DNA of 64,000 nucleotides from Epiperipatus broadwayi. Taxonomy: Eukaryota > Onychophora > Udeonychophora > Euonychophora > Peripatidae. The notes under the pieces are model-generated. The model searched no databases. It had not been told where the DNA came from and was given only the letters and a program-made list of their open reading frames with translations. The stretch covers positions 6,046,821 to 6,110,820 of the forward strand of contig JAQFVV010006203.1 of the NCBI GenBank assembly GCA_028023455.1. The letters run 5' to 3'. A program made the translations under genes and the position numbers. Shown in pieces: positions 10,958 to 23,699 of the stretch (its first letter is position 1; each line of letters opens with the position of its first letter).

Positions 10958-13900
10958 TAAACAATATTAAGATAATAGCAAGCTATAGTACACCCACTAA
11001 TAATAATTAAGTATTATCACAATTGTAGCATTATATTGGAAAATTACTACATCTGCTTTTAAGCAAAGAACATATATATGTGTGTGTGTGTGTGTGAGCG
11101 AAGGGAGAAATTGTATAATAAAAGTAGACAATGGCAAATTTATGTAAGAATTAATCTTTATTATATATTCTTTATACATCTAGATAAATTTCATTCTATT
11201 TTTTTATCTTACAGAATCCAGCTAATTAGTTTTTTAGTTAATAACAATTCTGTACATATAAAAAGATTACTTTTCTAGTTTGTTTATTCATTCTAATCAT
11301 ATATTCCTTTCTCCATATTGCAAAACTGTAACAAATCCATTCTGATATTTTTAGTCTACATAATAAAGGTTTTTATTCTATATCCTTTTCATGTATGTTT
11401 GGCTCAATGTGATTTTAAAATAGAGATCTTTGGGGAAGAAAAAATAGACAAAAAGTAATTTGTGCAAAGATAAGATATTTGAGTTTAAAAAATAAGTTGC
11501 TCTTTGAAAGAAGGAGACTTGATAAGAACAAAAAAGCATAAAGGATATAAAATCAATGAAAAAAAACTAGAAAATGTACACGTAATAAAATAATTAATGG
11601 AAAAAGGAGAATATGAGCATGTATTTCCAACTAAAAAATACAAAGATGGTAATGAATTTCTGCACTCAAATACAAATCTTTTACATTTTTCTTATTATCC
11701 CTTCATTATAAATTTATTATCTATTGCTTTAATGATCTTTCTACTTTTATAATCATATCTATCTTCCACTGCAAATTCTCTTTCTCAGCATATCTCTCTT
11801 GCAGAAAACAAATCTAATCATCGTCTGCAATGATTCAAAATTTTTAAATCAATTATTAATTCATATCAAATATAAGTTCATTTTCCCCAAAACTTTTAGG
11901 ATTCAAAGAGAAATTTTTAAAAAATTATTGACATGAGTAAACTAAAAAAATCTAATCTTGTTTTTCATAGTAAAAATATTAATTAAAAATTTTTTTAAAA
12001 AAAAGTATTTTCTTTATCTGCTAAAAGTTTGTTTTATAAAAATGGAAGTACTAGGAAAAAGTTGATGATGAGTTTTAAAAATACACACAAAAAATGTATT
12101 AGTAACATAAACAATTATGTCATTAATACATTACAGAGCTTTATCTTGTATTATTATAATGTAAGCATTTAAGCACCCTGAATTAATTGACAAATTTTGA
12201 AGAATTAGGTTAAATAAATATAGAAAGTACAAACTATGGTAAGATATACATAAAATATATATGGCAAAGTGAACTTTTTATGAAAAGAGGTCACTTTTGA
12301 CATCAAAGTCATTGGGTCCTGATTGCAATAAGAGAATTATAGTTCTACATTTGGCCAATTGCTCTATGAAAAAGGACATGAACTATTTTAGAAAAGGCTA
12401 TTAAGTGACTGGGGACTTCTGGAACATGTGGATAGATAAAAAGGATAGACAGAAGTCAAAGGAATGAGATTATCTGCCTAACAAGAAAGAAAATGTCATT
12501 TGAGGAAATTAAGATGAGAAAGTAAAAATGGATAAGCCATATACTGAGACATTCCAATTTATTCAAAGAAATAAGAGATGGGAAGATATTTGGAAAATAA
12601 CTATGAGAGAAACTTTGTTTCAACTTCATGGATCAATTATGCAGAGACTAACATACTCAGAGATATGGTCAATTAAAGGAAATAGCAGAAAATCTAACTT
12701 TTTAATTAAATTTTGTATTGAAAAATTAATCAGCTCATTGTGAAAATAAGATTTGTTATAAACAACAGCCAAATTTGGATTTGTAAATTATGCCAATACA
12801 AGGCTCATGGGAGTGGTTTCAAAGAAACTTCTTCACTAACTGTGCCAAGTTCTAAAATGACTAATCACAATAATTGTACGAATATATATTTTTGCAAATT
12901 CACAAAAACCACCTGATTGAATTAATAAATCAAGATTAAGAGGAGATCAGTAAGCAAGGACACTTATTAAGAAATGAATAAATAATGAATATAAGACACT
13001 AATTAGTATCAATAAAGTATTTTATTAAAAGCCCATAAAAATATAACAAAAAGATATCCAATTATCCTCTGCAATTTTTTCAATATAAACTGACCCTTTG
13101 CATGGAGACAATACTGTTATCTCAAGAGTAATACTAAATTTCTAATTACAGAGGAATTATGACAACTTCTTCCAGATCATGAATTTAAATCTCTCCCTGC
13201 TGTCTGTCACTCTTATCTATCAAATCCCTTCTGTGCTTCTTTTATCATAGTACTAAGCAAATTTTTTGTTAAGCATAATACATCATTCATCAAGATTTCA
13301 CCTTCAATAGATCAAATCATCAGTTTAAAATATGGATACTCTTAAAACTTTCAATTCTCAAAAAGCACACACAACTATAAAAATCAATATGATAAATGGC
13401 AAAACAAATTCAATTATTGCAAAGAATTACTAAGATAAACTAATAATATTTACTAAGGCTGTAACCTCAAGAATGTGCCCGTAAAAATAAGATTGTAGGG
13501 ACCACTACAGTTCTTAACCATAAGCTTACATTTTGGAAGAAAAGAGGGGAACCTTCTTTACTTCAATCTACTTTCTATATATATAGGTGAAGCTGAAGCG
13601 GTTAGATCTGAGAGCGTGAAGTTATCCAATACTTCACTGATTAAATAAATATCTTCTTAACTATATGGTTGTGTGCCTTTACTTCACAAACTTTTTATAC
13701 TTTCAAGACCTCATTCCTCCTAAAATAGGATCTCACTTATTTAGATACTACATACAATGATAAGAAACTTTGTTGTATTACATATAACATGGCAGCTGCA
13801 TCAACTTGACCCCCTATTTCAACAAGGTGTATTTATGAGTTGTTGTCTCTTATAATAATAGTCATAAAATTCCTACATAACTGTTTCCTAAGGTTACATT

Positions 13901-14598
13901 TTCAAATAATCATGTGATTTTAAACATTTAATGAATGTTTAGCTTTGCAATATCAGCCAGGAAACTGTTTGCATATTTAAATGACTTTTTTTTTTTTTTT
14001 TCATGAACGTGAGAAACACTACACCACTCTTCTTTCACAAATCCTTATGATTTAATACATCTGACAAAAAATAGATACAGTCTGCTCTTATCTTATTATG
14101 CTTCATTTGTCAAGTCGGATACTAAAAATAAAAACTCTTTTAAAAAATTCGATTTGTCATTCAATTTTTTAAGATCAATAATGGTCCATGTAACATTAAA
14201 CTCTACCATGCTCCAAAATCAGTTCAATTAAAATTACAGCTGTAGGCCTCTTCATATAATGGCACCAATCTCAAAGAAATTACTTATATATACATTCAGT
14301 TAATATTAACTAGCATTTCACATACTTGTTTTTATTTTTACAAGCTTGTGCATCTTACTACTAAACAGATCTTTACACCACCTTTTTTTTTTTTTGTGAT
14401 CATTAATTATGAAAATAACTGTTTCAATTTTCTTATAACAATTTTGCTTATTTTTTAACATCCTAAGATTTTTTTTCGATTGCGCTAATAGCTATAAACT
14501 GATTTTTTAAAATCAAAATGAAAACTATAATTAAATATATCATAGTTTTAAAACAATCAATGCTTTTAATTTAATAGATATGATATTGAAAAGCAAAC
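10958..14598. other. Intron DNA between host exons 9187-9291 and 14599-14736
   Basis: AT-rich with no accepted gene. A (TG)n tract lies at 11079-11096. The stretch 13450-13660 is less AT-rich, with a TATATATATAGG box and an AATAAATAT run, and might be part of an LTR, but I see no ends. The open frame at 12528-12743 (plus) has no recognised motif. Confidence 0.4.
11079..11096. repeat. (TG)n microsatellite
   Basis: A short run of TG dinucleotides following ATATATA, inside an intron of the minus-strand gene. Confidence 0.8.
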
Positions 14599-14736
14599 CT
14601 GCTGTGAACGTTTTGTTAACTGTTTTTCTTGAACAATCCAACCTTCTTTTGGAAGACTAGAAAACCGTTTTTCCATTAGAGCACCAAGTTCAGGATCGCC
14701 AGTGTGTTCTTCTTTGTCTTCACTGGTGATTGTCCG
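14599..14736 (-). CDS. Internal exon of an unrecognised host gene (exon 3 of those seen)
   Basis: A 138-nt exon, exactly 46 codons, no stops. The acceptor is TTATCATTTTTAG and the donor CAG|GTTTGC, an acceptable though not ideal donor. The peptide begins RTITSEDKEEHTGDPELGAL, continues with MEKRFSSLPKEGWIVQEK and ends QLTKRSQQ. It is rich in E, K and S, without hydrophobic segments, so a cytoplasmic or nuclear partly ordered segment is likely, but I recognise no domain. Phase 0 at both ends agrees with its neighbours. Introns are 8232 bp upstream and 5307 bp downstream. Confidence 0.85.
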
Positions 14737-17700
14737 CTAAAAATGATAATAAACTTTCTTATAAATATATATATAAAGAGCATACACATGTACAATTTTT
14801 TTTTAATTTAATGATTATCTACATTTACATAAATATATTATTTATTTACATTATAATAATATATAGACTCGATGTATTTTACATTCTGAACTTTTACCTG
14901 AATAGCATAAATATATAAAGGAAAGTTTTGAGATTATTTCATTGTTTACAAATATTAATTTTGTTTTTCAATTATCCATAGAATCACTTTAAATGCTAAG
15001 ATAAAATTATTAAGCAACAAATTTTATAAGAACTCTCATAAACTATCAGGTAACAATCTAGTCTGTAATATCTTCTTCTTCATTGTTTCTTAGTAGAAGG
15101 TTGTCCTATGTAATTTAATGCAGTACTAGTATTTCAAATTCTGAAATTCCCAAGCAGAAAAGTCATTTATTTATTTATTTTTTAATAGAAGATTCTTAAG
15201 AAACTTTTGCTCTGTAATGACTTATTTAATATATTGAAACCAGTTGACTACATAGCTGCATTAAAAATAATTAGATATGATGGCAGCATGTTCATCAAGT
15301 TTCATTTAGGATTATTTAATAAATAGGGAAAATAATATTTAATTTTCCCATGCATAATTTTTTTATAATAATGGGTTTTCAATTAACTAAATATTTTAAA
15401 TCCCAGTATGATAATATGAGAATTCTCAAACAATAAATTTGTTAAATAATATGATTTTAATATGGGAATATTTTAATAAGTTATAAATGACTGTAGAAGG
15501 GAGAAAAAACTATAAAAAAAAATGTAAACAAGTTTTTTAACTCTCTCTTACTCTTTAATAATTGTAATTAATTAGTAGTTTAATTTAAATTATGAAAATG
15601 TATTAAGAGAAAAAATAATTTTCTTTTTTTTTTAAATTATTTAATAGATATTAATTGTAACCTTAAAGAAGAGATAGTTTTATTTTTAATAATATTTTTT
15701 TTTAAAAAAAAAAAAAGTTAATATTAGTCAGAGTTGTTTTTTTTTTCTTTTCTCTTCATTCTCTTCAATGCAAAAAAAAACTTTTTGTAAGAATTTTTTT
15801 TTTAATTACGAAAAAATGCCAAGAATTTTATGATGTTAATTTAAGTTCTTGACTTCTTTTTCAATCTCTATGATTGAGCGAAATAGCTGAACAATTGTAT
15901 TTATAAACATTTATCTAATTGGTTATTATAAAAACTATCATATTGGAAACAGATTGTGATTGGCTTGTAAGCAAGATTGTTTTAGAAAAAAAATAATAGG
16001 TGTGAATAAGTCAGAAGACTCAAATGTCTAGTAAAAGAAATTATTCCTAACTTAACTGGTGAAGAAAGAGCAGTCAAGTCTTAATCTAGCTGATAAAGAA
16101 AAAAAAGAAAAAATCTTTACTAAGCTATTGTATAGAATAGCAAATTTTTAATTAAGTTTTTAGCATACTATAAATTTAGTCTAAAAATGTTTGTTCAATA
16201 AAAACCATGTGTTAAATTCAGCTAAAAGATAGACATCATCTTCTTCTATGTAACCTGCCTTCACTGCAATAAAAATGTAGAGAAGAAATTACCCCCTAAA
16301 GTAATCTGCAAACATGTCTCCAATCAAGAGCATGAGTCTGTCTGGGTTAGTCTTACCTGGGAGATTTATTAAAAGAAAATGGATAAATTTATCTGTTTTT
16401 AACCTGGAAATAAAATACTGCATATCAGAAAAAAGGACAAATGAATCATGTTCATGTGTGTAAAAACCTTCAAGAAGAAAACTCAACAGGCAAAAACTAC
16501 AGAAAAAAAAACTATGGTTGAAGGTATTTCTTGTGTGCACACTGAATTGTTAGTAATAGAAAAAAAAATATTATATATAAAAGTAATATTTTTTTTTGTA
16601 AGAATTGATCATTTTAAATATTTTCATTAAGTTAATGTTTTCAAATTGTGAAATATATTTTTCTTAAAATCCAGTTAATTTTCTCTTCAAAATTATGAAA
16701 TAGCTTTTTAAAAAATTTAATTTTTTTTAAACATGTTTTTCTCTTTTCATTCATCCCCCCCCCCATTAAAAATTTAAGAAAAAGTTAATTAAGCTAAATC
16801 AAAGATTGTTATCTTTGATTTTGAAAATAGTTTTTCAACTGTTAAATTACTTTAAAGAAATAATCTAATTAAAAATTAATTTATGAATAGAAATCAACTA
16901 ATTGATCATAATTTTTATGAAAATATATTTTTTGATGAAATTAATGTTTAAAATTTCATATTATCATGTCTTTTTTTTTTATTGTTAATCAATTAGTTAT
17001 TAAATAATTGTTTTAAAAAGTATTTAGTCCTAATTTCTTTATTCTATCCAATTCATGTTTTATAAAGTGCAGTGTATGTGATTTTATTTCATGACATCTT
17101 AATGTTCTAAGATTTTTTTTAAATGATCCTAATAAAACTATTTACTAGGAAATATTTAAAGTAATTTATAATAACTTGTTTTATTTATTGATTTATCTCT
17201 TGCTTACAGTAATAGTTTATAGAGTTCTTGCTTCCTGAGCTGGATTTGTGCATAAGTTATATGAAATGGGAATTTATGTTTAGTATTATGGATATCCAGA
17301 TGGTGATGATCCTGGTTGGCACAGAAAGGATATCCTTTAAAGTCCATGCACCACATTTCATTTCATTATTTCTTTAGAAATTTAATTTATAGTTGGTCAA
17401 TACATTAATGTTACTAAGTGACTAGAGCATTGATGATGGTCGGATATTTTTAGTATCTCAGCATTATTTAATTTATTGTTGTAATAGCACCCACGTATGT
17501 GCATACAGATAATTATTGTTTGTATTCCTGCAGTAGGTTTGGCAGCAGCTAAATTAGCCTCATCTATAGTGGACAATTTTCAAATCCAGTCACTCAATTA
17601 ACTGTTAATTTATTTTTATTGCTGATCATTCATGATGATGAATGATTATTACTTTTGTGTAATGCTGGTGAACTTATGGTTAACTTAGTTATTATTTATA

Positions 17701-17909
17701 GCTTTTTTCTTGTTGATCTCTCAGGCTCATTCCTCATCATTTCTTTTATATTTAATTTTATACCTAATGTAGTGTACTGTTATAAATGTCTACCTAATTG
17801 TGGTGCATTGTAACCTCAGATTCTCTCTTATTAACCACTATTTTCTATGAGTTAACAATTGTCGCCCAACTTGTGGGACCACTATTTCCATAGTGTTACA
17901 ATATATGTA
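14737..17909. other. Intron DNA, no gene recognised
   Basis: AT-rich with many A and T runs. The last ~700 bp before the palindrome (17200-17900) is less AT-rich and ends in GTTAACAATTGTCGCCCAAC, which resembles an LTR end followed by a tRNA-Lys primer-binding site (separate entry). Confidence 0.4.
17860..17877 (+). other. Degenerate tRNA-Lys primer-binding-site-like sequence
   Basis: TGTCGCCCAACTTGTGGG differs at three positions from the clear primer-binding site at 21755-21772 and follows GTTAACAATT, similar to an LTR end. It could mark the 3' end of another plus-strand LTR upstream whose start I cannot place, or it could be chance. Confidence 0.3.
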
Positions 17910-19900
17910 TTATAACGGTCAGGAAAAAGTGTGGAGTCTTACTGTATCAGCCATACAGGGCGCCACCAGGCCATTCAAACCTGGAAAATTTATATAGTAG
18001 GCAGATTCTTAAGCTAAGATCCAATTTTATTTTATTATAGACCGTTAGCCCTAGTCACTAGCTCGCGGAGCAGCAGAGATAATGGTATACTTTATTTTTA
18101 AAGAAAGATAATAAAAAATAAGCCACTGCCAGATTAACAATACACAGAAACATTTATTTTCCACATATATAAAATTCAGAATTATTTATTTTAGTATAAC
18201 TTTTACTTTAGAATTTAATTTACATTTTAACTTTTTATTTTAGAAGTTCGCACAGATGAATTAATATTTTATTAGAGTGTCGAGTATGGATAGATTATGT
18301 AGACTGCACTTGAAAAAGAAAATATTCTATATCCCTTATTTAACCCCAGGCCAAAAGTTCGCTCAGACTAAAGCCAATCTACCTGATATATTGATGTATT
18401 CAATGCAGCATGAATACGACAGTACAACACCGCACTGTCAGAAATATACATCTGAACAGTGTCGTTATTTAGAAAAAAAACCCTCGTCCAGAAATGCTAC
18501 GTCTATCTGGTGAGAAGAACAATACAAAAAACTCTGTAGGAAGGGATTACGGTCCTTATTGCCGACTTACAATCCCATTCCATAGACTAAAGGAATGATC
18601 CAAGGAGCAGGGAATACCATCTGCTTCCGATGGTCAGTAAGAAATGGGACTTATTTTGCCCAAGTGCAGCATATAATGTGATCCTGCACATAAAAGATCT
18701 TCATGCTACATTTACTAATTACACCAATACATCCAATACATTGACCCAATTTAACTGTGAAACAAATAACCTAAGATTTACCCTCCCTTAAGCTAACATA
18801 ACTTGACGAATCTATGCAGCCATTCACGCCCGATTTAAATTTAACATAATTTAATTAAAGTTTTAGCTTAATGTGAAAAAAAAAAACCATAATAAACACT
18901 TAAAAGAATGGAAAAATTAAATTAATGGAAATGATTTTAAAACTACATATGATAAAAATAATTATTAATGATTTAATTTGGTCAGATAGGAATTTATATT
19001 TATATTTAAATATTGGAAATAATTATACTTAATGTTCATGAATTATATATATATAGTTCTTACAGTTTAAAAGTCCATCCTTAATAGTTGCTTGTAATTT
19101 GGATCCAGTGTTAATTCTAAAGATGTTCAGGGGATATCGGTATGCTGTTGGCCGTTCTATTGGTATTCATCCAGAGGCCCTTTACTGTAGCTGGTATAGT
19201 TCTTTGCAGGTTTTTATTGCATGACCCTGATGTCCTGGGGTCCACAATATAGGAAAACTATTTCATTTCTTCTTTTATAAAAATGGAAATGATTGAAAGT
19301 GCATCTTTTCAATCCCTTCTCCTTCAACTCTCCTGGACTTAACACATATAGCACATCTAATAATTTATTTCCAATCTTTTCCTTTTTATATTAAAATTGC
19401 AGATTAACTGGATATGACATCATGATGATGATGATCATTTGACTGTGGTCCATTTCCTGAGAGATTTTTTATTGGCTATTCTGTTCTTATTGTTTTTCTC
19501 TCCTGACTGACCTTTAATTATAAATTTTGAGATGCCCAAGGGCTAGTTTACTTAAGATTAATTAAACATAATCATTTCCATTTTTAGCCTTTTTATACAA
19601 TAGAATTAATTAAATTTTGTATATTTTTAAAGATATATTTTTATCTTTGAATCTAAGTTTTTGTTGAAAATTTAGTTTTAAAATCCTTTTTTTTTTTTGA
19701 AAATTTAGTTTTAAAATACTTTTTTTTTTTATAAAGTTTTCTTTTAATAATTTTCCATCTGTGTGATTTTATACATATACGAGTTTAGAAGACTTTTAAT
19801 TTTCAATTTTTAATTCTTACAAAAGTTTTTATTTGCATACTTTTTATTTTTAAATTCTAATTTTATTTAAAATAATGTAACAGCATGTGTGCCCGTTACA
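17910..19900 (-). mobile_element. LTR, minus orientation: left arm of a head-to-head LTR palindrome
   Basis: Position by position this is the reverse complement of 19958-21754, with scattered substitutions and small indels. Read on the minus strand the LTR starts TGTAACGGGCACACATGC at 19900 and ends near CCTGACCGTTATA at 17910. Matching blocks include CCTGACCGTTATA, TTCAAATGGCC-type sequence around 17975, CGACACTCTAATAAAATATT near 18260, and the block around AAAGATTGGAAATAAATTA near 19370. It contains no coding sequence; an open frame at 18277-18513 is incidental. No internal retroelement sequence follows its 3' end. Confidence 0.75.
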
Positions 19901-19957
19901 TGTCAGCAAACTTGCTTAAAAAAAAAATAAACAAAAAAAAAATATTTTAAAACTAAA
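19732..19957. other. Asymmetric spacer at the palindrome centre with the shared LTR 5' tip
   Basis: About 225 bp that is not mirrored as the arms are. It contains TGTAAC (19876-19881) and GTTACA (19895-19900), a small inverted repeat that is the 5' tip of the LTR in either orientation. The third LTR copy starts with the same arrangement at 28041-28067 (TGTAAC...GTTACA). The two LTRs in the palindrome therefore appear to share or abut their first ~25 bp. Confidence 0.55.
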
Positions 19958-21752
19958 TTTAAAAAAAAAGAAGTATTTTAAAACTAAATTTTCAACAAAA
20001 ACTTAAAGATTCAAAGATAAAAATATATCTTTAAAAATATACAAAATTTAATTAATTCTATTGTGTAAAAAGGCTAAAACTGAAAATGATTATTTTTAAT
20101 TAGTTTTAAGCACACTAGCCCTTGGCATCTCAAAATTTATAATTAAAGGTCAGATAGGAAAGAAAAACAATAAGAATAGAATAGCCAATAAAAAAATCCC
20201 TCAGGAAATGGACCACAGCGAAAGGATCATCATCATCTTGACATCATATCCAGTTAATCCATAATTTTAATATAAAAAGGAAAAGATTGGAAATAAATTA
20301 TTAGATGTGCTATAAGTGTTAAGTCCAGGAGAGTTGAAGGAGAAGGGATTGAAAAGACGCACTTTCAATCCCTTCCATTTTTATAAAAGAAATGAAATAG
20401 TTTTCCTATATTGTGAACCTCAGGACATCAGGGCCCTGCAATAAAAGCCTGCAAAGAACTATACCAGCTACAGTAAAGGGTCTCCGGATGAATACTAATA
20501 GATGGCCAACAGCATACCAGTCTCAGCAGGATGTCATGGGAATTAACACTGGATCCAAATTACAAGCAACTATTAAGGATGGACTTTTAAACTGTAAGAA
20601 CTATATATATAATTCATGAACATTAAGTATAAATATTTCCAATATTTAAATAGAAATATAAATTCCTATCTGACCAAATTAAATCATTAATAATTATTTT
20701 TATCATATGTAGTTGTAAAATCATTTCCATTAATTTAATTTTTCCATTCTTTTATGTGTTTATTATGTTTTCTTTTTCAATTAAGCTAAAACTTTTAATT
20801 AAATCATGTTAAATTTAAATCGGGCATGAATGGCTGCATAGATTTGTAAAGTTATGTTAATTTAAGGGAGGGTAAATCTTAGGTTATTTGTTTCGCAGTT
20901 AAATTAGGTCAATGAATTGGATGTATTTGTGTAATTAGTAAATGTAGCATGAAGATCCGTTAGGTGCAGGATCACATTATGCGCCGCACTTGGGTAAAAT
21001 AAGTCCCATTTCTTACTGACCATCGGAATCAGACGGTATTCCCTGCTCCTTGGGTCACCCCTTTAGCCTATGGAATAGGATCATAAGTCGGCAAAAAGGA
21101 CTGCAATCCCTTCCTATAGTTTTGTTTTTTGTATTGTTCTCGCCAGACAGACGTAGCATTCCTGTACTGGACGAGGGATATTTTTTTCTAAATAACTACG
21201 CTGTTCAGATGTATATTTCTGACAGTGTGGTATTGTGCTGTCATATTCATGCTGCATTAAATACATCGATGTATCAGGTAGATTGGCGTTAGTCTATGCG
21301 AACTTTTGGCCTGGGGTGAAATAAGAGATATAGAATATTTTCTTTTTCAAGTGCAATCTATGTAGTCTATCCATACTCGACACTCTAATAAAATATTAAT
21401 TAATTCATCTGTGCGAACTTCTAAAATAAAAAGTTAAAATGTAAATTAAATTCTAAAATAAGTCATACTAAAATAAATAATTCTGAATTTTATATATGTG
21501 CAAAATAAATGTTTCTGTGTATTGTTACTCTGGCAGTGGCTTATTCTTATTTTTTATTATCTTTCTTTCTTTAAAAATAAAGCATACATTATCTCTGCTG
21601 CTCGGCAAGCTAGTGACTGGGGTTAATGGTCTATAATAAATAAAATTGGATCTTAACTTGTATCTGCCTACTATATAAATTTTCCAGGTTTGAATGGCCT
21701 AGTGGCACCCTGTATGGCAAATACAGTAAGACTCCACTCCCTGACCGTTATA
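19876..21752 (+). mobile_element. LTR, plus orientation: right arm of a head-to-head LTR palindrome
   Basis: An ~1.88-kb LTR starting TGTAAC and ending GTTATA (a decayed GTTACA), followed two bases later by a perfect tRNA-Lys-type primer-binding site. The last 850 bp align with the third copy at 29280-30170: TGTTTCGSAGTT, CGCTGTTCAGATG, TGGCCTAGTGGC and GGTAAGACT are shared. No internal coding region follows, so this is a solo LTR that keeps a few bases of the internal region. Incidental open frames at 20413-20619 and 21050-21292 are not genes. Confidence 0.8.
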
Positions 21753-21754
21753 AT

Positions 21755-21772
21755 TGGCGCCCAACGTGGGGC
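21755..21772 (+). promoter_or_regulatory. tRNA-Lys primer-binding site of an LTR retrotransposon
   Basis: TGGCGCCCAACGTGGGGC is complementary to the 3' end of tRNA-Lys, the minus-strand primer of many Ty3/gypsy elements and retroviruses. It sits directly after the LTR end at 21752. The retroelement internal region that should follow is missing; AT-rich unrelated sequence begins at about 21775. Confidence 0.85.
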
Positions 21773-21774
21773 AT

Positions 21775-22968
21775 ATATATAAACTCATATATATATGTAT
21801 ATAAAATTGCACAGATGGAAATGTTCTATAATTTCAGATAATTTTATCAATTAATATTATTTACACTCAAAGGATTTTAAAATGATACTTAACAGAGACA
21901 ATATTAATGATTGTTGAATATTTTAAAACAAATCTATGGCAAAACTATGAAATTGAGTTTTTTAAAAAATGTTCATTATTTTAGAAATGCAGCAAAAAAG
22001 TATTATGTGTTTGATGTTGACAATCTTTATACAAAACCTTGTGATGGTAGCAAAATGCTAGTGGAGTATTATGCACTTCAATAAAAATACTGTAGCTTTG
22101 TTTCAAGGTAAACACCAGGAGTGGCAGAAAAATATCTTTTGCAATATAATTTGCATCCAAATGATGGTTTAAGGCTATTTACATCAAATTTCTGAGCAGA
22201 AAAAAATATATAAATACCTTTTACTCAAAAAATATTAGTCTAAACAAATTTGTATTGTGAATATATATGGTCGTAATTATATATTAGATAATTTCCATAA
22301 TCTAGTTTAATTGTTAAATGATGAAATAAGCTTAGTACACATAATATAATATCAGTTAAAGGCAATAGTAGAAATTTTATATATTTATCTATGAGAATTT
22401 TTCTTAAGTAGTTTCCTAATATTACAGATCATCACACTAGGTTAATTTATGATGCTAATTGTCATTGTCATATGAGCAGCTTTTTTAAATTGTTTTTCTT
22501 TCATTTAATTTTTCACGCAGTCCAATATTCCTGTTTTTCCTCAAATCAAATGTGCATTTATTTAACACATACATGTTCCGTTCTGTTACTTTAGACATAT
22601 CTCTTTGTGTTCGTATGGTCATTTTTCAATGGGGCAGTTGATTTCACCAAAATGTCCTTCCACTAGGCTAAACCAAGAATTTGTTAATTTATATTCCATA
22701 TAATAAATGTAATGACATCGTATATAATTAATTCAGAATTATACAATCCATTATGCTTTTCAATCAACCTAGTATATTTAAAACATATTAAGTAAATCAA
22801 AGACAAATACAAATCTCATTTTAACTTTATATATAATGAAATATGTGTGTGTGTATATATATATTCTATTGAGACATGTTATGAAGACGTAGTTATATAA
22901 ATATATATGAAATAGAAAAAGTCTTATTTTGTTTAAAGCAAACATATATATAGTAATAAAATTCTTAC
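21775..22968. other. AT-rich intron DNA
   Basis: No gene or mobile element recognised. A GTGTGTGTATATATAT tract lies at 22847-22864. Confidence 0.4.
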
Positions 22969-23042
22969 TTGAATATGAGGATTGGAAGACGGATCTGATG
23001 GATCTGATGAATAGCGGTACTCTTCATGTCGTGTTTTTTTTT
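22969..23042 (-). CDS. Internal exon of an unrecognised host gene (exon 2 of those seen)
   Basis: A 74-nt exon: two bases completing a split codon, then 24 codons, ending in phase 0. The acceptor is TTTAATTTCAG and the donor CAA|GTAAGAATT. After the split codon the peptide is KKTRHEEYRYSSDPSDPSSN followed by PHIQ; the doubled SDP is the only visible repetition. The split codon is completed by the single leftover base of the micro-exon at 38778-38799, and the 3' end joins in frame to 14736. The nine-A run just inside the acceptor is a risk for sequencing error. Introns on either side are 15735 and 8232 bp. Confidence 0.8.
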
Positions 23043-23699
23043 CTGAAATTAAAAAATAATTATTTGAATAATTCTATTTTAAAATATTAAAAATAAAAAT
23101 ATTAACTTTTGATTGGAGAATCTTAATATTAAAATAAAAAACAGACTTTTTTTTTCTTTCTGATTTGTTATATAATGCTTATTTTCCAATTAAAATTGAT
23201 TTATTACATTAACAAGTTGCAAAATTATATTTAAATATTTACAATTTTTTTTTTTAATTTATATTTTATATTGTGATACTCTATATTCTGGAATAGTGTG
23301 CCACAATCTTCTAAAAGACATAATGTATTATAAACTGGATAGCATATCAGTAAAAAAATAATAATATTAATAATTTAAAATGAATAAATTTAGCGCTATT
23401 GTACAGTTTACATATGCAAACTTATCTGTAATATCAATTATATATGATAAAATGAAATTAGAATAAAACATTATAAAATTTACTATACCAACAATAATTA
23501 TATTAGCAAATAATATGCTATAGTTGTTTGTTTTTTTTGGCATGTCCACCTATCCAAATTTATATGTAATTAGAAACCAACCAATAACCATCTAAACATT
23601 CACAATAAAGATAGTAATCAATATTTCTCACTGCCATCAAGGCAACCTTCTCACCTTTTAATAGCAAGAATGTATTTGATTAATCGTGGAATTATAATC
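23043..23699. other. AT-rich intron DNA
   Basis: Contains the minus-strand acceptor tract of exon 22969-23042; no other feature recognised. Confidence 0.4.

Noticed and set aside
12528-12743. Plus-strand open frame of 71 codons with a less biased composition
   Set aside because: No recognisable domain, no splice borders and no match to other repeats here; possibly a transposon scrap but not supportable.
16329-16404. Minus-strand 47-nt segment with good acceptor (TTTTATTTCCAG) and donor (CCAG|GTAAGAC)
   Set aside because: Its length is not a multiple of three, and inserting it between the exons at 22969-23042 and 14599-14736, both phase 0, would break the frame; phase 0 also meets an early stop.
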